From NCBI GenBank assembly GCA_020446045.1, contig JAGRFM010000052.1, positions 1 through 64,000 of the forward strand: a stretch of DNA of 64,000 nt, given 5' to 3'. The notes below the pieces were generated by a model. That model ran no database searches, was not told where the DNA came from, and worked only from the letters and a program-made list of their open reading frames with translations. Position numbers and translations under genes: made by a program. The stretch comes from Nitrosomonas sp. GTDB taxonomy: Bacteria > Pseudomonadota > Gammaproteobacteria > Burkholderiales > Nitrosomonadaceae. Positions 45,434 to 54,239 of the stretch are shown here, piece by piece (the first letter of the stretch is position 1; each line of letters starts with the position of its first letter).

Positions 45434-46618
45434 CTATGAGGCGACACGTGGTTGCATAGCTTTATGGCCATAACCCAAGATACTTTGCGCGTAATAGATC
45501 ACTATGTAACACAACTGATAAATAACATGATTTAACCAGGATTGTGACCGCCAACCGCTACGAACCACTAAAACGGATTCTTTTGATATCGCCCGCATTA
45601 GACTGGTACGCAATTGTGCAGCAAAACCCTTGTCATGGATAACCAGATTCGCTTCGCGGGCAAGCATTAAACTGAAAGGATCAATATTGGAAGAACCCAC
45701 CGTAGACCAGCAGCAATCAATCACGGCGACCTTGGCATGTAAATAATGGCGGTTATACTCATAAATCTTAATCCCCGCATCCAGCAAATTGCCGTACAGT
45801 GCCCGCGTTGCGTAATGTTGCATGCGGTATTCGATTTTTCCTTGCAATAATAAAATGACACTGACACCACGGCTTGCGGCAGCGTTCAATGCACGACAAA
45901 AGTTTCTGCCGGGCAGAAAATAAGCATTGGCGATGATGATTTCCTGATTCGCATGATTAATCGCTTCAAGATAGGCGCGTTCTATCGTATGGCGATGCCG
46001 AATGTTGTCGCGTATCAAAAAGGCAGCTAATTGATTTCCTTTATGTATGTCGGGCAGAGGTTGTTTTTTATGATTGATCCAGCGTTTTTTAAAATGCGCC
46101 CAGGCAACAATCATCCATAACCGCCGCATAGCAGCATCAATCCTTTCCAGCACAGGCCCTTCGACTTTTACAGCATAATCAAAGCGTGGAATATGATTTT
46201 CAGAATCATCAGTGTCACTGACAATATTAATGCCGCCTACAAATGCAACATGGGCATCAATAATTACCAGTTTACGATGCATACGACGCAAACGATAACG
46301 GCGGAATTTGAACCAGAGGTCTTCGCGGCGAAAAATTAACAGTTTTACCCTGGCGTCCAGCAATGTCTGGATAAAGCTTTCAGGCAAATGATACGAACCG
46401 AAGCCGTCAATCAACACATGAACAAATACACCGCGTTGGGCTGCACGCATTAAAGCCGTTGCAATCTTGCGGCCAATTCGATCATCGTTGAAGATATAAG
46501 TTTCCAGATAGATCTCGGATTGCGCTGCATTGATGGCGCGCTCCAGTTCCGGGAAGAAATCATTGCCGCTGCATAATAATTTGATGGTATTACCCGAAAT
46601 AAAACCGTTGTGGATCAT
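45434..46618 (-). CDS. clsB: Cardiolipin synthase B-type phospholipase D family protein
   Basis: A 394-residue protein with two HKD motifs: HRKLVIIDAHVAFVGGIN and HAKVAVIDCCWSTVGSSN. It catalyses phosphatidyl transfer to make cardiolipin (and, in E. coli ClsB, phosphatidylglycerol). It overlaps the upstream endonuclease-family gene by four bases, the same gene pair as ybhP-clsB in E. coli. Confidence 0.9.
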   Translation of the reverse strand: MIHNGFISGNTIKLLCSGNDFFPELERAINAAQSEIYLETYIFNDDRIGRKIATALMRAAQRGVFVHVLIDGFGSYHLPESFIQTLLDARVKLLIFRREDLWFKFRRYRLRRMHRKLVIIDAHVAFVGGINIVSDTDDSENHIPRFDYAVKVEGPVLERIDAAMRRLWMIVAWAHFKKRWINHKKQPLPDIHKGNQLAAFLIRDNIRHRHTIERAYLEAINHANQEIIIANAYFLPGRNFCRALNAAASRGVSVILLLQGKIEYRMQHYATRALYGNLLDAGIKIYEYNRHYLHAKVAVIDCCWSTVGSSNIDPFSLMLAREANLVIHDKGFAAQLRTSLMRAISKESVLVVRSGWRSQSWLNHVIYQLCYIVIYYAQSILGYGHKAMQPRVAS

Positions 46619-47367
46619 CGGCGTACAACATTTGTCGATAACGCAGCATGGTCTGAAGTATTAGACCAGGGATAACCATGATGTACACGCGAATCTTCAA
46701 TATGAAAACCACGGACATAAATGCGGTCAAGCCGCAAAATCGGCAATGCGGACGGAAAACTGCGCGCCGCCCGGCCAGTAGTAAATTCAAAAACTTCTGT
46801 CAAATCCAGGGCATCGGCAAGAATGGCTCCCGTCTTTTCACCCCAGTCATTAAAATCACCCGCTATCACCAATGGCGCATGGCTTGGTACCATGCTTTTA
46901 ATCCGTTTTTTTATGGCTTTGAGTTGCACATGTCGGCCTTTTTTGAATAATCCCAGATGAACGCAAATGCAATGCAAGTTCTCGTCCCAATTCGGGATAC
47001 CGATCTCACAATGCAACAAGCCGCGGCTTTCAAAACGGTGAGCTGAAATATCTTCATTCTCCCAGAATACAATCGGATAGCGGCTTAATAGGGCATTACC
47101 GTGGTGCCCAACATCATATACAGCATTTTTTCCGTAAACCGATTCAGGCCATACCGAATCGGCAAAAAATTCATGCTGGCTGCCATCGGGCCAGTCGGTA
47201 TAACGTTCCGGGTGTTTGGTATGATACCCCACCACTTCCTGCAAAAAAACGATATCGGCATTCAGGTTGCGCAAATGACTGCGTTGCTCATGCAGCACCA
47301 AACGCTGATTAAAACTGGAAAACCCTTTGTGAACATTGTAAGTTGCGATATGTAATTTTCTGAACAC
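46615..47367 (-). CDS. Endonuclease/exonuclease/phosphatase family protein (YbhP-like)
   Basis: A 250-residue protein with the EEP fold motifs TYNVHKG, VFLQEVVG, VIAGDFNDWGE and the C-terminal TSDHAALS. The substrate is unknown; the coupling with clsB suggests a role in phospholipid metabolism. No signal peptide. Confidence 0.88.
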   Translation of the reverse strand: MFRKLHIATYNVHKGFSSFNQRLVLHEQRSHLRNLNADIVFLQEVVGYHTKHPERYTDWPDGSQHEFFADSVWPESVYGKNAVYDVGHHGNALLSRYPIVFWENEDISAHRFESRGLLHCEIGIPNWDENLHCICVHLGLFKKGRHVQLKAIKKRIKSMVPSHAPLVIAGDFNDWGEKTGAILADALDLTEVFEFTTGRAARSFPSALPILRLDRIYVRGFHIEDSRVHHGYPWSNTSDHAALSTNVVRR

Positions 47368-47465
47368 GATTAGATTCTGTATAAAATTATCTGATTATGA
47401 TTGTTTTCTGCGACATGACAGATAGATCGTCATTTGTACAAAAAAATCCTCACAGGTTATCTTTT

Positions 47466-47595
47466 AACCTAAAAGCCTCAGTTGGATGGTGTTTAGAGTG
47501 CCCACCATTCAGGTTAAGGAATTTTCCTGAAATATATAATTTTTTATTCATCAAGTTTGTGCTTTTTTGTAACGGTCAACTGAGATTTTTAGGTT
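47466..47595. repeat. AACCTAAAAACCTCAGTTG-ended inverted-repeat element, complete short form (130 bp)
   Basis: The left end AACCTAAAAGCCTCAGTTG (47466-47484) and right end CAACTGAGATTTTTAGGTT (47577-47595) are inverted with two mismatches over 19 bases. The inside holds GGATGGTGTTTAGAGTG, ACCATTCAGGTTAAGGAATTTTCCTGAAAT and AACGG. It is the best complete reference copy in the window. Confidence 0.8.
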
Positions 47596-47681
47596 TAATT
47601 CCAGTATCCTAAAAAGATGCGGCTTTTAATCAATTTTTCAAGGTATCATCAAAACTAAACCAGCCTGAATCTTCAGCAGAG

Positions 47682-48389
47682 TCAATCTTGCAAGGTATAG
47701 GTACGGAGTTCCTGACGTGCCTGCTGATAGGTTGGATAAGCAATCGCCACCTTACGCCAAAAAGCCGGTGAATGATTCATTTCAAAAAGATGGCACAATT
47801 CATGGGCAACAACGTAATCGATCAAATGTAACGGCAATTGAATAAGGCGCCAGTTCAATCGTATGACACCACGATTATTGCAACTGCCCCAGCGGGTTTT
47901 AGCGTTTGACAATTTGAAGGGAGATCTTGATATTCTGAGTTTCCCGGAAAACAAGTCAATCCGTTCCCTGAAACAGGTAACAGCCTGCCGCCGGTACCAT
48001 TCTGCAATCCACTGCTGAAAAAGCGCCGAACTCAAATAATGATCCGATTCACTTGGTTTTATTGTTTCATGAGCTGTCGCGGACACCATTTGAATTTGAC
48101 CGCAAGCAGTCATTTTTGGCTTCCAGAGGCCGCCCAGCAACGGATACAAACCCAAATGCCGCAAAGTACTATAAGTCTGCAGCGATTTCCGGTTCTGCCA
48201 TTCGGCAAGCTTTTTATGGATCCAATTTGCTTTGGTTTGCAGCACCGCATCGATTTCCGATACCGGCACTTCCAATGGAACGCTAACCCGCAAGCCCTGT
48301 TGATTGACCGTTAAACCGATGGTTCTCCGCGGGCTGCGCTTGAGTTGATAATCAATTATTTTACCATCCAGATTGACTTTACTTAACAT
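47682..48389 (-). CDS. YgjP-like (UPF/M48-related) zinc metallopeptidase-fold protein
   Basis: A 235-residue protein of the DUF45/YgjP family with the zinc motif HELCHLFEMNHSPAFW and the upstream signature KTRWGSCNNRGVIRLNWRL. Its protease or other role is not settled. The start at 48389 (MLSKVNLDGKIIDYQL) follows the plsC stop; the open frame extends into plsC. Confidence 0.88.
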   Translation of the reverse strand: MLSKVNLDGKIIDYQLKRSPRRTIGLTVNQQGLRVSVPLEVPVSEIDAVLQTKANWIHKKLAEWQNRKSLQTYSTLRHLGLYPLLGGLWKPKMTACGQIQMVSATAHETIKPSESDHYLSSALFQQWIAEWYRRQAVTCFRERIDLFSGKLRISRSPFKLSNAKTRWGSCNNRGVIRLNWRLIQLPLHLIDYVVAHELCHLFEMNHSPAFWRKVAIAYPTYQQARQELRTYTLQD

Positions 48390-48396
48390 TGCCACT

Positions 48397-49134
48397 TCAA
48401 TCCGAGGAAACTTGAAACGATTTAAGCTGACTGATGCGCGCCATTTCGGATTCAATCCAGTTTTCTACCCGCTCATTGAGTGCGTTGGATTCCATCCCGG
48501 TCGGATCAATCGGCTTGCCAATACTGACGGTGATCGTGCCCGGCTTTTTAATAAAGGCATTCCTGGCCCAGAATTCACCCGCATTATGCGCAACCGGCAC
48601 CACAGGTACTTCAGTATGTGTAGCCAGCCACGCTCCGCCGATCCGGTATTTGCCTTTCTTCCCCGGTGGTATACGCGTCCCTTCCGGAAAAATAACCACC
48701 CAGAAACCATTCTTCAACCGGTCGCGTCCCTGCTCGACAACCTGATCCAAAGCACTTCTACCTGCACTGCGATCGATTGCAATAGGACTGGTCATCGCGA
48801 GTCCCCAACCAAAAAACGGAATGCGTAGCAATTCTTTTTTCAACACCCAGACCTGAGGCGGAAAAATCTTCTGAAATGCCAGTGTCTCCCAGGCCGATTG
48901 GTGTTTGGATAGCACAATACTGGGCGTGTCAGGAATATTTTCCGCACCCAGGATACGGTAACGCAAGCCGCAGACATTTCCCAACAAAAACAGTATAATG
49001 CGGGTCCAGGTTGAAGTAACGCGATAACGCGCATGCGGCGAAAGCGGATAACAGGCAAGTGTAAAAATCGCATACGGCGGTGTAATAATCACCAACAACA
49101 ACATGTAAAGTGTAGAACGTAACAAAGCCTGCAT
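48397..49134 (-). CDS. plsC: 1-acyl-sn-glycerol-3-phosphate acyltransferase
   Basis: A 245-residue membrane-bound acyltransferase with the catalytic motif KHQSAWE (HX4E form), IAIDR and FPEGTR, plus an N-terminal hydrophobic helix. It makes phosphatidic acid from lysophosphatidic acid. It shares its first base with the last base of gmhB, so the pair is probably co-translated. Confidence 0.94.
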   Translation of the reverse strand: MQALLRSTLYMLLLVIITPPYAIFTLACYPLSPHARYRVTSTWTRIILFLLGNVCGLRYRILGAENIPDTPSIVLSKHQSAWETLAFQKIFPPQVWVLKKELLRIPFFGWGLAMTSPIAIDRSAGRSALDQVVEQGRDRLKNGFWVVIFPEGTRIPPGKKGKYRIGGAWLATHTEVPVVPVAHNAGEFWARNAFIKKPGTITVSIGKPIDPTGMESNALNERVENWIESEMARISQLKSFQVSSD

Positions 49135-49673
49135 TATGCGTGTCCCACAATGGCGTCAACGGCAGCGGACAAATCGTCGAAAATCAACGTACGCGGCGGC
49201 AGCGCGTTTCTCTCCTGTGTTTTTTTTCCTTTTCCGGTCAACAGCAGAATCGGCAGCGCACCAACAGCATCGGCGGCCAATAGATCACGCAACGCATCAC
49301 CAATAACTGGTACATTTTTCAAATCAGTACCATACCGTTGCATGATTTCTTCAAACATTCCGGTTTTTGGTTTACGGCAATTGCATTTATCCACGTTGGT
49401 GTGCGGACAGAAAAAAATGGAATCAATGCGCCCACCTGCCTGCGCAGCCGCCTTATACATTTTGTCATTGATGGCATTGAAAGTTACCATGTCCAGCAAA
49501 CCGCGCCCAATACCGGATTGATTGGTTGCGGTAACAACGCGATAACCGGAATGCGTCAAATGCGCTATTGCCTCGAGGCTGCCGGGAATGGGACGCCATT
49601 CATCCGGCGTTTTGATGAATGTCTCACTGCTTTGATTAATCACTCCATTATGATCAAGTATCACTATTTTCAT
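49134..49673 (-). CDS. gmhB: D-glycero-beta-D-manno-heptose bisphosphate 7-phosphatase-like protein with altered catalytic motif
   Basis: A 179-residue HAD phosphatase with the GmhB features: WRPIPGSLEAIAHL, ATNQSGIGRGL and the zinc-binding stretch CPHTNVDKCNCRKPK. The catalytic motif, however, reads LDHNGVIN where GmhB enzymes have DxDGxIN, so the acid/base Asp (position 9) is Asn. It may be slow, changed in substrate or inactive. The normal role is to make heptose-1-phosphate for LPS. It lies between glyS and plsC, a common betaproteobacterial order. Confidence 0.88.
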   Translation of the reverse strand: MKIVILDHNGVINQSSETFIKTPDEWRPIPGSLEAIAHLTHSGYRVVTATNQSGIGRGLLDMVTFNAINDKMYKAAAQAGGRIDSIFFCPHTNVDKCNCRKPKTGMFEEIMQRYGTDLKNVPVIGDALRDLLAADAVGALPILLLTGKGKKTQERNALPPRTLIFDDLSAAVDAIVGHA

Positions 49674-49674
49674 A

Positions 49675-51789
49675 TCAACCTGCCAGTTTGGAAAGATCCG
49701 CCACTCGGTTCATGGACTGGTGCATCAATTTTAGCAAGCATAACCGGTTTGCGCGCAAGTCAGCGTCGTCGGTATTGACCATGACATGATCAAAAAACGT
49801 ATCAATGGGTTCCTTGAGGGCCGCCAATGTTTGCAGCGATTGCGTATAGTTGCCCTGCTCAAAAGCTTCGTCCGCCAGTGATTGTACATGCTTCAACGCT
49901 TCATAAAGTGCAATCTCCGCAGATTCACTGAGCAAACCGGCATCCACTTTGGTTTTGATGGCAACATCATTTTTTGCACTTTTTTCCAATATGTTATGCA
50001 CCCTTTTATTCGCAGCAGCAAGGCTTTCAGCCTCGGACAATTGTTTGAAAGCGCGCACGGCTTCCAGTCTTTTGGAAATATCCAGCAAAACTTTGGGCGA
50101 CTGGCTTATAACCGCGTCAATATCCTGTACCGGATAACCCTGTTCACGCAAACTGACGGCCAGACGGTCATAAATAAACTGTAAAGGGGATTCGGCTGTT
50201 TCCGGATATTTGTCATCAAATGCGAGCCGCGCTTCCTTGAGCAGGAAATCCAGTGATAACGATAACTCCTTTTCAATCAATATACGGATGATACCCAGCG
50301 CATGACGGCGTAGCGCAAACGGATCCTTGTCACCGGTTGGAATCTGATTGATACTGAACAACCCGGTCAGCGTTTCCAGCTTGTCCGCCAGCGCGACACA
50401 AATGCCGACAGTGTTGCGTGGCAGCGTATCACCGGCAAAACGCGGTTTGTAGTGATCTTCGATCGCTTGTGCGACAACCTCACTGTGACCATCATGCAGT
50501 GCATAATAATGCCCCATGATCCCTTGCAATTCCGGAAATTCACCCACCATCTCCGTGAGCAGATCCGTTTTGGCCAACAGCGTTGCTTTACCGGCTTCAT
50601 CGGCCAAGGTTTCACCACCGAGCAAAAGCGCGATGGAACGGGCAATCACGCGGACACGTTGAATGCGTTCACCCTGTGTACCGAGTTTGTTGTGATACAC
50701 CACCTGATCCAATCCGGAAAGGCGGGATTCCAATGTTTTTCGGCGATCCTGATCAAAGAAAAATTTTGCATCGGCCAAACGTGAACGCACCACACGTTCG
50801 TTACCGGTAATCACTTGCCCGGGATCGGATGGACGGACATTGGCAACCAGCAAAAAGCGATTGGTCAATTTTCCGTCCGCATCCATCAACGGAAAATATT
50901 TCTGATTGGCCTTCATGGTCAGAACAAGGCATTCCTGCGGCACATTCAGAAATTCGGATTCAAACTGACCGACAAGTACATTGGGCAGTTCGACTAAAGC
51001 GGTCACTTCGTCAAGCAACGCGTCATCCTGAAGCAAGGATAGATTTTCCTCTTCAGCTGCAGCCGTCAACTGCCGCCGGATCTCGGCACGGCGATCGTCA
51101 AAGCTGGCAATCACTGCACCTTCGTCCAGCAGTTGCTGTGCATAACTGTCTGCCTCGTTGATTGAAATGACCTGGGCTTTCGCTTCAAACCGGTGCCCAC
51201 GCGTTTCACGGCCTGACTCAAGTCCCAAAGTACAAACCGGAATAACATCTGCTCCATGCAACGCAATGAGACTATGCGCGGGACGCACAAAATTGACACT
51301 GCTCCAGCCGTCAGCCAGCTGATACGTCATAACCTTAGGAATCGGAAGGCGATTAATCGCTTCATCCAAGGCCTTTTGCAAACCCGCTTTCAAACTCATT
51401 CCGGGCACAATCGTATCGAAAAACAACACTTCCGCCTTACCTTCCTGCACATGTTTCAAATGAGGAACGGCGGAAGCATCCGCACCCAGGCTGGCCAGCT
51501 TTTTCAACAAAGGCGGTGTTGCTTGTCCATTGGCATCCAGTCCCACTTTAACCGGCATCAATTTCTGTGAAACCGGTTTATCTGCAGCCTGAACCGCAAC
51601 ATCGGCAACCCATACCGCAAGACGCCTTGGAGAAGCATAAACCACCTGCTTATTTATTGCATCCTCGATGAATCCCTGATTTTGCAAGTTGCTTGCAATG
51701 AATTCGGCAAAACTGCCGCCCAATTGCTTGAGCGATTTTGGCGGCAACTCCTCTACCTGTAATTCGACCAATAAATTTTTTTTTGTCAT
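49675..51789 (-). CDS. glyS: Glycine--tRNA ligase beta subunit
   Basis: A 704-residue beta subunit: LLVELQVEELPPKSL at the start, DQVVYHNKLGTQGER in the body and the C-terminal anticodon-binding region. It forms an alpha2beta2 enzyme with GlyQ. The start at 51789 (MTKKNLLVELQVEE) is 17 bases after the glyQ stop; the open frame upstream overlaps glyQ. Confidence 0.96.
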   Translation of the reverse strand: MTKKNLLVELQVEELPPKSLKQLGGSFAEFIASNLQNQGFIEDAINKQVVYASPRRLAVWVADVAVQAADKPVSQKLMPVKVGLDANGQATPPLLKKLASLGADASAVPHLKHVQEGKAEVLFFDTIVPGMSLKAGLQKALDEAINRLPIPKVMTYQLADGWSSVNFVRPAHSLIALHGADVIPVCTLGLESGRETRGHRFEAKAQVISINEADSYAQQLLDEGAVIASFDDRRAEIRRQLTAAAEEENLSLLQDDALLDEVTALVELPNVLVGQFESEFLNVPQECLVLTMKANQKYFPLMDADGKLTNRFLLVANVRPSDPGQVITGNERVVRSRLADAKFFFDQDRRKTLESRLSGLDQVVYHNKLGTQGERIQRVRVIARSIALLLGGETLADEAGKATLLAKTDLLTEMVGEFPELQGIMGHYYALHDGHSEVVAQAIEDHYKPRFAGDTLPRNTVGICVALADKLETLTGLFSINQIPTGDKDPFALRRHALGIIRILIEKELSLSLDFLLKEARLAFDDKYPETAESPLQFIYDRLAVSLREQGYPVQDIDAVISQSPKVLLDISKRLEAVRAFKQLSEAESLAAANKRVHNILEKSAKNDVAIKTKVDAGLLSESAEIALYEALKHVQSLADEAFEQGNYTQSLQTLAALKEPIDTFFDHVMVNTDDADLRANRLCLLKLMHQSMNRVADLSKLAG

Positions 51790-51806
51790 GTTGTCGACGA
51801 TTGCGA

Positions 51807-52712
51807 TTACTGTATTTGCTCCACCCATTCACGCGGCGCCATCGGAAACGGCGGATCGAGATGTTCGCGGCTCGCATAATAGGCTTGCGCCACACTGCGT
51901 GACAGATTACGAATGCGGCCAATATATGCGGCGCGTTCAGTAACTGATATGGCTCCGCGCGCATCGAGCAGATTAAAGATGTGTGCGGCCTTGAGCACCT
52001 GTTCGTAGGCGGGTAATGCCAGTTGCTGCGTAATCAGATGCTGCGCCTGGGCTTCATGATGGTTAAATGCAGTAAACAAATATTCGGGCTCGCTCAGTTC
52101 GAAGTTATATTTCGACTGCTCTACTTCATTTTGATGATAAACATCGTAATATGTCAGACCGTCAGTCCAGATTAAATTGTAAACATTTTCGACACCTTGC
52201 AGATACATGGCCAGACGTTCCAGACCATAGGTGATTTCTCCCGTTATCGGCCTGCAATTGATGCCGCCAACTTGCTGAAAATACGTGAATTGCGTCACTT
52301 CCATGCCGTTCAACCAGGCCTCCCATCCCAACCCCCAGGCACCCAGCGTCGGATTTTCCCAGTCGTCCTCAACCAGTCGCACGTCGTTTTGCTGCAGATC
52401 AAATCCCAATTCGCGCAGCGAGTCAAAATATAAATCCAGAATATTCTTGGGTGCAGGTTTCAGAACGACCTGAAACTGATAATAATGTTGCAAACGGTTA
52501 GGATTGTTTCCATACCGGCCATCTTTCGGACGGCGGGACGGCTGGACATAAGCCGCTTTCCACGGTTCAGGGCCCAGTGCGCGCAGAAAAGTCGCCGTAT
52601 GGCTCGTTCCGGCGCCGACTTCCATATCGTAAGGCTGCAAAACAGCGCAACCCTGCTTGGCCCAATAATGCTGCAGGGTAAAAATTATTTCCTGAAAGGT
52701 ATGCATGCTCAT
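51807..52712 (-). CDS. glyQ: Glycine--tRNA ligase alpha subunit
   Basis: A 301-residue catalytic subunit with [46 protein letters not shown] and [30 protein letters not shown]. It is first in the glyQ-glyS-gmhB-plsC-ygjP run on the minus strand. Confidence 0.97.
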   Translation of the reverse strand: MSMHTFQEIIFTLQHYWAKQGCAVLQPYDMEVGAGTSHTATFLRALGPEPWKAAYVQPSRRPKDGRYGNNPNRLQHYYQFQVVLKPAPKNILDLYFDSLRELGFDLQQNDVRLVEDDWENPTLGAWGLGWEAWLNGMEVTQFTYFQQVGGINCRPITGEITYGLERLAMYLQGVENVYNLIWTDGLTYYDVYHQNEVEQSKYNFELSEPEYLFTAFNHHEAQAQHLITQQLALPAYEQVLKAAHIFNLLDARGAISVTERAAYIGRIRNLSRSVAQAYYASREHLDPPFPMAPREWVEQIQ

Positions 52713-53073
52713 GTAAAAAATTTTTACAATCCTGGCAGGATTGTTTGTTTGCTTTTATTTGGTCGAATTTTACAGGGTTTTAAATGTCACGTGAACCAAC
52801 TATTTCGGCTTTATTACATTTGTTCTCGATTGCGCTTTTTGGCCTTATCAATCCTAAATTAATTTTATGTTTTTTTTCAGCTCTTACTGCGTGTAAAGAA
52901 AACTTAGATTTTGATTAATAGATGAATCCATTTCATTTCTCGCCATTACCTGAACAATTTTACCAAAGCCATCTTATTTCTAGCGAACCATAACCTATTG
53001 AATTATTAACACTCATCAATAATCTGAATTCAAAAAATCGTCCTCAATGATTATGTCATCCACGCATTCATTA

Positions 53074-53092
53074 GTGTCGAGTTTTTTTACAC
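53074..53092 (+). promoter_or_regulatory. 19-bp PEP-CTERM upstream motif
   Basis: GTGTCGAGTTTTTTTACAC, in the direction of transcription, 82 bp upstream of the GG of the sigma-54 promoter. It matches the two sites at 22752 and 22986 at 17 of 19 positions. Confidence 0.7.
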
Positions 53093-53173
53093 TTTATTAA
53101 CAAACCTAGTGCCAATGCACACAACATCAAGAAAAATATCATATAAACAAATGGTTATTTAATAATACAAAGA

Positions 53174-53190
53174 TGGCATGATTTGTGCTT
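53174..53190 (+). promoter_or_regulatory. Sigma-54 (-24/-12) promoter of the second PEP-CTERM gene
   Basis: TGGCATGATTTGTGCTT with GG (53175-53176) and GC (53187-53188) separated by exactly 10 bases. It shares TGGCATG with the promoter at 22662-22678. Transcription should start near 53200, giving a leader of about 120 bases. Confidence 0.8.
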
Positions 53191-53320
53191 CTAGATAAGG
53201 TGTAAATTTGTTTTTTTTAAAAAACGATCAATAATTAGTAAATTGTTAGATAGTGCCTGGAAAAATTTAAAGCTTCAATTAAATGCTTGACATGAACAAC
53301 AAAGAGCAAGGAAAGAAACC

Positions 53321-54118
53321 ATGAAAAATAAATTGCACAACAAACTACTTTCAGTAAGCGCCGCAATTGCCTTAGGTTTGGGATGCATTCCCAGCATATC
53401 ACAAGCTACTATTACGCTTGATCTCTCAGGTGCAACGAGCGGAGGAGTTATTAACGATGCATATTTCAGCACCAATTACGTTCAGGCAACCGGATCGGGC
53501 GTAATTGATTCTATTGTCAGAGTCAGCAATAATCAACTCATTGTTCAAGGCTACAATACGACCAAAAATAATGTACTTGATACGGGCGCAACTAATACGT
53601 TCAATCATGCGATCACGCTCGGCGAAATTCCTATTTTTGATATTGGTGGTGTGCTATATCGCCAGTTTGGTTTGGACATTAATCAACAAGGAGCTGATCC
53701 ATTACTTTCGCTTGATGAAATACAGCTTTTCGTGGGCGGCACGGCAAACTCGAACGTTGATACATTTACCGCCGGAATCCTGGATCACGACGGCACGCTG
53801 ATTTACCAGCTGGACGCAGGGGCCGATAATGGCATTTTACTTGACTACAGCAAAAACTCCGGTAGCGGTTCAGGCGACATGTTTTTCTATGTTAAAGACA
53901 GTCTCTTTGCAGGTTACGGCGCAGGTGCAGATGTCACGTTGTATTCAAAATTTGGTGCAACTAATCCATATGGCAATAATGACGGTTATGAAGAATGGTA
54001 TGTCCAGAAATGTACTGGAAACTGCGGCACTACCCAAGTACCTGAACCAGGTACGTTATTGCTGCTAAGTACAGGCATCTTGGGATTGGGTTTATCACGA
54101 CGCAGAAAAGCTCTGTAA
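53321..54118 (+). CDS. PEP-CTERM sorting domain protein
   Basis: A 265-residue exported protein with a signal peptide (to about residue 30, ISQATITLDLSG), a Gly/Asn/Asp-rich body and the C-terminal signal VPEPG, hydrophobic helix TLLLLSTGILGLGL and basic end SRRRKAL. Three Cys near the end (KCTGNCG) may form a disulfide. Exosortase-dependent surface or matrix placement is expected. The promoter layout matches the other PEP-CTERM gene. Confidence 0.93.
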   Translation: MKNKLHNKLLSVSAAIALGLGCIPSISQATITLDLSGATSGGVINDAYFSTNYVQATGSGVIDSIVRVSNNQLIVQGYNTTKNNVLDTGATNTFNHAITLGEIPIFDIGGVLYRQFGLDINQQGADPLLSLDEIQLFVGGTANSNVDTFTAGILDHDGTLIYQLDAGADNGILLDYSKNSGSGSGDMFFYVKDSLFAGYGAGADVTLYSKFGATNPYGNNDGYEEWYVQKCTGNCGTTQVPEPGTLLLLSTGILGLGLSRRRKAL

Positions 54119-54148
54119 TCTACAAACAGAATCTAACCAAAAGACAAC

Positions 54149-54179
54149 AAAAAGCCCTTACTTTAAGCTAGGGCTTTTT
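54149..54179. terminator. Bidirectional intrinsic terminator
   Basis: AAAAAGCCCT (54149-54158) pairs with AGGGCTTTTT (54170-54179) around an 11-base loop, with T-runs on both strands. It serves the PEP-CTERM gene and the convergent GGDEF gene. Confidence 0.8.
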
Positions 54180-54239
54180 TATTGATTTGGCCGTCCCAGC
54201 CAAGACGTCTCAGGAAATAAATGAATCAGGCCATTTTTT

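Larger units (their letters stand above)
52713..53320. other. Intergenic region carrying the second PEP-CTERM promoter
   Basis: A 608-bp AT-rich gap between the divergent glyQ and PEP-CTERM genes. It holds the 19-bp motif at 53074-53092 and a sigma-54 promoter at 53174-53190, with a long leader to the start codon at 53321. No gene or other repeat was found. Confidence 0.7.
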
